From contig NC_079517.1 of NCBI RefSeq assembly GCF_000801105.2, forward strand, positions 20,345,579-20,409,578: DNA of 64,000 nucleotides, read 5' to 3'. How positions within the stretch are numbered: the first letter of the stretch is position 1; every line of letters begins with the position of its first letter. The notes under the pieces are model-generated. The model ran no database searches, was not told where the DNA came from, and saw only the letters and a list, made by a program, of their open reading frames with translations. The position numbers and the translations under genes are program-made. The DNA is from Raphanus sativus. Taxonomy: Eukaryota; Streptophyta; Magnoliopsida; Brassicales; Brassicaceae. This document shows, in pieces, positions 58,111 to 64,000 of the stretch.

Positions 58111-58284
58111 CACCCTCTTCAGATGATTCTGACGGTTGAGAAGTGTTGGTAATCCCTTTTCTGGTTTCGTCGTTCGTTTCCCGATAGTTGTTCACTGAAG
58201 AGATTGGATCTTTTAAGTTGAGAAATTTTCGTATAATTTCTATCTTAAAAATTATACACAACCTGCGTTCCGATAAATATTTTT

Positions 58285-58475
58285 CGGGGACTTTTAAGCA
58301 TTTGATCCCGTTGAGACCGATTTTGACCCCAACAGCCATCCTATTTGAAGCTTCAGCCTTTATGATATGGATGTCCCAAAGTACATGATTCCCCAAGGTA
58401 AATCTGGCCACTCTTGACTACAGTAGATAATTGGAACCCTCAAGGATTACTGGAATAGGAATTCTTGACTCCATT
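58285..58475 (-). pseudogene. Copia gag N-terminal fragment
   Basis: The minus strand reads MESRIPIPVILEGSNYLL, then a stop in place of Trp, then SRVARFTLGNHVLWDIHI. This is the start of plant Copia gag (…SNYLxWSR…). It lies about 260 bp inside the primer site, in the correct orientation to the LTR at 58750. Homology fades into unrelated sequence at about 58285 toward the minisatellite. Confidence 0.72.
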
Positions 58476-58734
58476 TCTATGGCTGGTTTTCTTTTATCTA
58501 GTGGACAATGATTAAGAAAGCAGCAAGGTTATGGAACCAGAAAATGGAAAATATAATTTCGAACAGAGAAAGAATATAAGAACGCAGATTAAATCATGAA
58601 TTTATGGAAATGAATGGGGATAAAGTGAGGATTTGAGACAAACAGAGTGAAAACAAAGTAAGAAGAAAAGAGAGTGAAAAAACAGGGTATAAATTTGCGG
58701 AATTTAACTAAGTACAAAGAGGTCTCAAGATTTT

Positions 58735-59039
58735 AGAACTCTGATACCATGTTAGAAATGAGAGATTATGATGTGTATAATGAAAAACAGTGAAATATTT
58801 GATGAAGAACAGAGAAGAATGTTGAAGAACAAGTAGAGAGAGAATGGACGAATTTGAGAGAGAGAGAGTGTGTGTGTAATCAGAATGGGAGATTAATTCT
58901 CCTTAGTTTATTTCTCTGCTTGCACATTACAATATATAGACAAAAATCAGAGAGAGAAGGGAAAGTGACAAACAATAAACAAAGAGAAAACATTAAACAA
59001 ATGTGCATCTGGTCCAACTGATGGTGACTGCTCATAACA
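58735..59039 (-). repeat. Copia LTR (290 bp) with primer-binding site
   Basis: The LTR runs 58750-59039 with ends TGTTAGAAATGAG…GCTCATAACA. Next to it at 58735-58749 the minus strand reads TGGTATCAGAGTTCT, the initiator-Met primer site. On its other side the minus strand reads AAAGGAGAAAGAGA right before TGTTATGAGC, which looks like a polypurine tract. The LTR is therefore bordered by both a PBS and a PPT-like sequence. Confidence 0.83.
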
Positions 59040-61433
59040 TCTCTTTCTCCTTTGACTTCCTTTGCTTATTTAGAATTCAACTTGCTCCAGAATGTCTCCA
59101 ATGGTCTGATTAGCTTCTCGAGAGTATACTGGTCGAATTTCATTAATGCCTTGCCTTCCAAAGCAAGGTAGGTCACTTAAAGTAAAGTTGTAGAGCATGT
59201 ACGGTCGGTCTCAATCTTCTCTTCCAGATCGCCTCTTCTTTATCTAATTGCTTCTCTTGGTTCTTCATCTCAATACATATAGAGTTTGGCGTTAGCCAAT
59301 CCAATAGAAATGACAAGTTTTTCTAGAGTCACACCAAAAGTGGACAGTATACAGTTAATTCAGACTAGTGTGTCGCAAGAAATATTATTTGTGAACCTGA
59401 AACAATGGTAACTACGATAAAGCTGCAAGCCTTTGCTTGAATCAATGTGTCACAAAGATTCGTAACCTATATGGTAGATGGTAACTTATGGTCATGAGGA
59501 ATTTAAAACGTAGTTATATTCAATGTGATAATGACTCCTAATGTGAACAACAAGATGAATCTATAAATCATGAAAATTTAATACTACCCAATAAAGGGAA
59601 GGATAAATCAGAGGACATAAACAATAAACAAAGAGAAAACATTAAACAAATGTACATCTGGTCCAAGTAATGGTGACTGCTCATAACAGCTCTTTCTCCT
59701 TAAGCCCACATGTGACTTCCTTTTGCTTATTTAGAATTCAACTTGCTCCAGAATGTCTCCAATGGTCTGATTAAATTCTGGAGAGTATAGTGGTCGAATT
59801 CCATTAATGCCTTGCCTTCCAAAGCAAGGTAGGTCACTTAAAGTAAATTTGTAAAGCATGTACGGTCAGTCTCAATCTTCTCTTCCAGATCGCCTCTTCT
59901 TTATCTAATTGCTTCTCTTGGTTCTTCATCTCAATACATATAGAGTTTGGCGTTAGCCAATCCATTAGAAATGACAAGTTTTTCTGGAGTCACACCAAAA
60001 GAGGACAGTATACAACTTCAGACTACTGTGTCGCAAGAAATATTATTTGTGAACCTGAAACAATGGTAACTACGACAAAGCTGCAAACCTTTGCCTGAAT
60101 CAATGTGTCACAAAGATACGTCACCTATATGGGAGATGGTAACTTATGGTCATGAGGAATTTAAAACGTAGTTATATGCAATGTGATAATGACTCCCAAT
60201 GTGAACAACCAGATGAATCTATAAATCATGCAAATTTAATACTACCTAATAAAGGGAAGGATAAATCAGGGGACATAAACAATAAACAAGAGAAAACATT
60301 AAAAAAATATGCATCTGGTCCAAGTAATGGTGACTGCTCATAACAGCTCTTTCTCCTTAAGCCCACATGTGACTTCTTTTGCTTATTTAGAATTCAACTT
60401 GCTCCAGAATGTCTCCAATGGTCTGATTAAATTCTGGAGAGTATAGTGGTTGAATTCCATTAATGCCTTGCCATCCAAAGCAAGGTAGGTCACTTAAAGT
60501 ACAGTTGTAGAGCATGTACGGTCAGTCTCAGTCTTCTCTTCCAGATCGCCTCTTCTTTATCTAATTGCTTCTCTTGGTTCTTCATCTCAATACATATAGA
60601 GTTTGACGTTAGCCAATCCAATAAACAAAGAGAAAACATTAAACAAATGTGCATCTGGTCCAAGTAATGGTGACTGCTCATAACAGCTCTTTCTCTTTAA
60701 GCCCACATGTGACTTCCTTTTGCTTATTTAGAATTCAAATTGCTCCAGAATGTCTCCAATGGTCTGATTAAATTCTGGAGAGTATAGTGGTCGAATTCCA
60801 TTAATGCCTTGCCTTCCAAAGCAAGGTAGGTCACTTAAAGTAAAGTTGTAGAGCATGTACGGTCAGTCTCAGTCTTCTCTTCCAGATCGCCTCTTCTTTA
60901 TCTAATTGCTTCTCTTGGTTCTTCATCTAAATACATATAGAGTTTGACGTTAGCCAATCCAATAGAGATGACAAGTTTTTCTGGAGTCACACCAAATGTG
61001 GACAGTATACAGTTAATTTAGATTACTGTGTCGCAAGAAATATTCTTTGTGAACCTGAAACAATGGTAACTACCACAAAGCGCAAGCCTTTGCTTGAATC
61101 AATTTGTCACAAAGATTCGTCACCTATATGGCACATGGTAACTTATGGTCATGAGGAATTTGAGATGTAGTTATATGCAATGTGATAATGACTCCCAATG
61201 TGAACAACCAGATGAATTTATAAATCATGCAAATTTAATACTACCTAATAAAGTGAAGGATAAATCAGGGGACATAAACAATAAACAAAGAGAAAACATT
61301 AAACAAATGTGCATCTGGTCCAAGTGATGGTGACTGCTCATAACAGCTCTTTTTCCTTAAGCCCACATGTGACTTCCTTTGCTTATAAATCATGAAAATT
61401 TAATACTACCTAATAAAGTGAAGGGTAAATCAG
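59030..61433. repeat. ~655-bp tandem array sharing the Copia LTR tail
   Basis: The landmark GCTCATAAC recurs at 59030, 59679, 60336, 60676 and 61336, giving periods of 649, 657, 340 and 660 bp. The 340-bp unit lacks the middle of the repeat. Each unit ends with about 75 bp equal to the LTR 3' tail (AAACATTAAACAAATGTGCA…). The minus strand of each unit has a short open stretch (LPCFGRQGINEIRPVYSREA in the first) that I do not recognise. Confidence 0.9.
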
Positions 61434-61436
61434 GGG

Positions 61437-61456
61437 TCTCTCTCTCCTCACCTCCC

Positions 61457-61490
<34 letters not shown>
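61437..61490. repeat. GA/TC hairpin
   Basis: GGTCTCTCTCTC faces GAGAGAGAGACC across a long GA run, forming a near-perfect foldback at the right edge of the tandem array. Confidence 0.85.
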
Positions 61491-61904
61491 CATGGAATCC
61501 TACGATCTTTACAAGACCAGCTCGACCTTGGGGAGTTTATATACCATGGAATTTATCCATCTTTAGCCAGGTATATCAGTGTTTTGGAATCTATTTACCT
61601 TGTTTTGGATTCTTTTTAGAGTATTTACATGTTCATGTATATTTTGGAGCAATGTGGTGATTTTAGAGCAATGTGGTGATTTTGGAGCATTTTGGAGATA
61701 AAGTTAGAAGAAACTTGTAGGTGACCGTCAAGCAGTCTAGAGTCGACATTCATAGTCATACATCGATCGACGGAAGTCATCTCTCTTCGATCGATGATTA
61801 CCATGGATTTTACCCATTTTTAACCATAGTATATAAGTCTTTTAAGATATAATTATTATGTTTTGGAGTCTATTTAGCAAATAACCGGAGAACAAATTGA
61901 AAAG

Positions 61905-63891
61905 CAAATCGATTACTACGGAGCTCTAGAAAAAGTTCCTCGTGGTGGTAATTGGCATGTTCCCGGTAATGTGCCTGATTATTACGGAGTTGAGCACAAC
62001 TGGCACAAGAAGAGTATATTTTGGGAGTTGCCGTATTGGAAGGATCTTCTTTTTCGCCACAATCTCGATGTGATGCATATAGAGAAGAATATTTTTGAGA
62101 ACATCATGAATACAATATTGAATGTCTCAAGGAAGACAAACGACAGTCAAAAATCGAGGTTGGACTTGCCTGATATTTTCTCAAGACCCGAGTTACATAT
62201 AAAAAGCAATGGATAAGTTCTTGTACCGATATTCAGATTATCTTAAGAACAAAAGTCGGTCTTGTTCAACTGGGTGGCATCAGCAGTGAAGTTTTTTGAT
62301 GGATATGTTTCAAACCTCTTTAGATGTGTTGAAAATGGCAAAAGTTCTCCGGGATGAAGAGTCATGATTGTCATGTCTTTATGCAACAACTACTTCCCTT
62401 TTCATTTGCGGAGCTACTTCCAACAAAAGTACATGAAGCACTTGCAGGTAATATATTATTACTCATTAATTTTTTAATTTATTGTTCAAAAATATGCACT
62501 AATAAATAATATGACTACTAATTTGTTTAATTGTTTTTGGAATATACAAAGGCATTGGAGCATTTTCAGGGATTTGAGCATGCGCACTCTTACAGAGAAT
62601 GTCGTAGAACAACTTCACGAGAACATTCCCATCTTATTGAGCAATTTGGAGATGATATTTCCTCCTGTATTTTTTGACGTCTTGGAGCATTTAGCTGTCC
62701 ACCTCCCGTATGAGGCATTGCTTTGGGGACCAGTACATTATGGATGGATGTATCAGTATGAGTGACCATGAAATATTTGAAGGGAAAGGCAAAAAACCTC
62801 GCAAAGATTGATGGTTCTATAATTGCTGGAAGTTTGACGGAAGAAACATCTCACTTCACATCGTACTACTTTGCACCTAATGTACGGACCCGAAAAAGAG
62901 CTCCAAGAAGATATGATGATGGTGGTGTTGTGCCAACATATGCAGTTGCTGGTGTTCCGGATATCTTTAGCCAGATTGGACGAATGGGTGGGAAATCGAA
63001 AGAGATTTGGTGGTCGAGTGATGAAGACGCCCATAGTGCACACACTTACATTCTACTTAATTGTGAGGATCCATTGATGCACTATTTTGAAAGGTAACAT
63101 ATATGGAAACTTCTAAACTTCTAATTAAAATATACTTTTCAAATGATTTAATAAAAATTATGTGCATTTTACAGCATATTTGTTACTCTTTAATTTTGCA
63201 GGTTGAATATGAGGATCCAGATTACCCCACATGGTTTCACGAATTAGTTCAGGGTCCACTTGCAAAGGTCACCACATCACCGATGTATTTCACACGAGGC
63301 TTTACTTTTCATACGTACGAGTATGGTAAACACCGGGCGATCAGTAATTATGAAATTTGTGTGAAAGGCGAAACCGATTTCTACAGGATTTTGCAGGAGA
63401 TTATTGAAGTGGAATTCCTTGGATTATTGAAGCTGAAATGCGTCATATTCAAATGTGATTGGTTCGACCCCGTGGTTAACAGAGGTGTTCGGTTTAACAA
63501 ATTCGGTGTAGTTGCTGTCAATGGTGAATGGAGGTACAACAGATTCGAGCCTTTCATATTAGCTTCGCAAGCAGATCAAGTTAGCTTCCTACCATACCCG
63601 AGGATGAGAGAATCAGGAATAAGTTGGTTATCCGTTATCAAAGTTACACCCCGTGGATGAATAATCGGTGGAGAAGAACAACCTTTGCAAGAAGAACACA
63701 TCAGTGAAGTCAAAGAACCAGAACAACAAATGAATGACATCCTACTCATTGATCTGCATAATCATGAGTATGAAGATCTTCCCGACGATACCACCGACGA
63801 AGCTGTTGAAGACGAGTTTAATGAAAGTGATGATGTTTCTAGTGATGAAGAGAATGATGATGTAATTTTAAACACATATATAATTTATTAG
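61905..63891 (+). pseudogene. CACTA transposase (Transposase_21, DUF4218, DUF4216) remnant
   Basis: Reads KVPRGGNWHVPGNVPDYYGV, then VEHNWHKKSIFWELPYWKD and HNLDVMHIEKNIFENIMNT (TNP2 core end). KFFDGYVSNLFRCVE and SHDCHVFMQQLLPFSFAELL follow at about 62285-62420. An intron-like GTAATATATT starts near 62447. DUF4218 follows (HENIPILLSNLEMIFPPVFF, LAVHLPYEALLWGPVHYGW, TSYYFAPNVRTRKRAPRR). DUF4216 comes after a second intron-like gap at 63097-63200 (YFTRGFTFHTYEYGK, VIFKCDWFDPV, GVRFNKFGVVAVN). The C-terminus is acidic (DDTTDEAVEDEFNESDD). Single frameshifts or stops near 62215, 62765 and 63658 break it, but it is much better preserved than the 26.6-kb copy. Termini are not in the window. Confidence 0.85.
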
Positions 63892-64000
63892 TTAAGATTA
63901 TTGGGATTTGGGGTTAGGGATTTATAGGAATTACACGTTAAATACTCGTAATTTCACGTGTGATTTACGACGAAATGGAAAAAAAGAATCGCTAAATCCA
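63892..64000 (+). other. Right-edge sequence after CACTA transposase
   Basis: AT-rich 3' region with TTACGACGAAAT-like words similar to CACTA subterminal repeats. The element presumably continues past the window. Confidence 0.45.

Noticed and set aside
57550..58411. Long open frames on both strands (up to 142 codons)
   Set aside because: Produced by the GC-rich minisatellite; only the N-terminal part of the minus frame (beyond 58285) resembles Copia gag.

Overview
The window is plant nuclear DNA, almost certainly from a Brassicaceae genome. It has a spliced NAC transcription-factor gene with plant-type introns, a broken nuclear gene for an organellar LepA/GUF1-type translation factor, and many Brassicaceae-style transposons (Athila with a tRNA-Asp primer site, Copia, CACTA, MULE, hAT, Stowaway and Tourist-like MITEs). 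From memory of Arabidopsis, the closest homologues of the two host genes (ANAC094, At5g39820; GUF1, At5g39900) are near neighbours on chromosome 5. The window may therefore be a syntenic block expanded by transposons. The exact species cannot be told from sequence alone.

Layout: 0-1.2 kb, GUF1-like pseudogene ending in a 100-N gap. 1.4-13.3 kb, a full-length Athila (Ty3) element on the minus strand, with both LTRs, PBS, PPT, broken gag and protease, a long pol frame and an intact env-position frame. 13.3-16.3 kb, 3' half of a Copia element with one LTR. 16.4-16.9 kb, a copy of the NAC gene's last exon carrying a Stowaway MITE. 17.9-20.4 kb, a 14-unit, 177-bp satellite. 22.2-24.0 kb, a Tourist-like MITE and the only intact host gene, a NAC factor. 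24.6-25.1 kb, an RNase H-like frame. 25.2-40.1 kb, two near-identical 7.45-kb direct copies of a segment holding a degenerate CACTA transposon with gypsy gag/LTR sequence inside it. 40.1-44.2 kb, AT-rich DNA with one MITE. 44.2-57.4 kb, a nested gag-only gypsy element with three LTRs, invaded separately by a Copia element, a MULE and a hAT MITE. 57.6-61.4 kb, a palindromic minisatellite, a Copia gag/LTR remnant and a ~655-bp tandem array. 61.9-64.0 kb, a second, better preserved CACTA transposase remnant.

The window is best read as a nested-transposon record around one functional regulatory gene. Several insertions can be checked inside the window because an uninterrupted paralogous copy is also present (Stowaway in the NAC fragment; Copia, hAT and MULE in the gag-only element). 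The most unusual structures are arrays of short hairpins with compensatory stem changes in the non-coding parts of the 44.4-50.2 kb Copia element, the 7.45-kb duplication whose breakpoint lies in a long inverted repeat, the satellite that stays open in one frame, and repeated polypurine-tract-like sequences in Athila.
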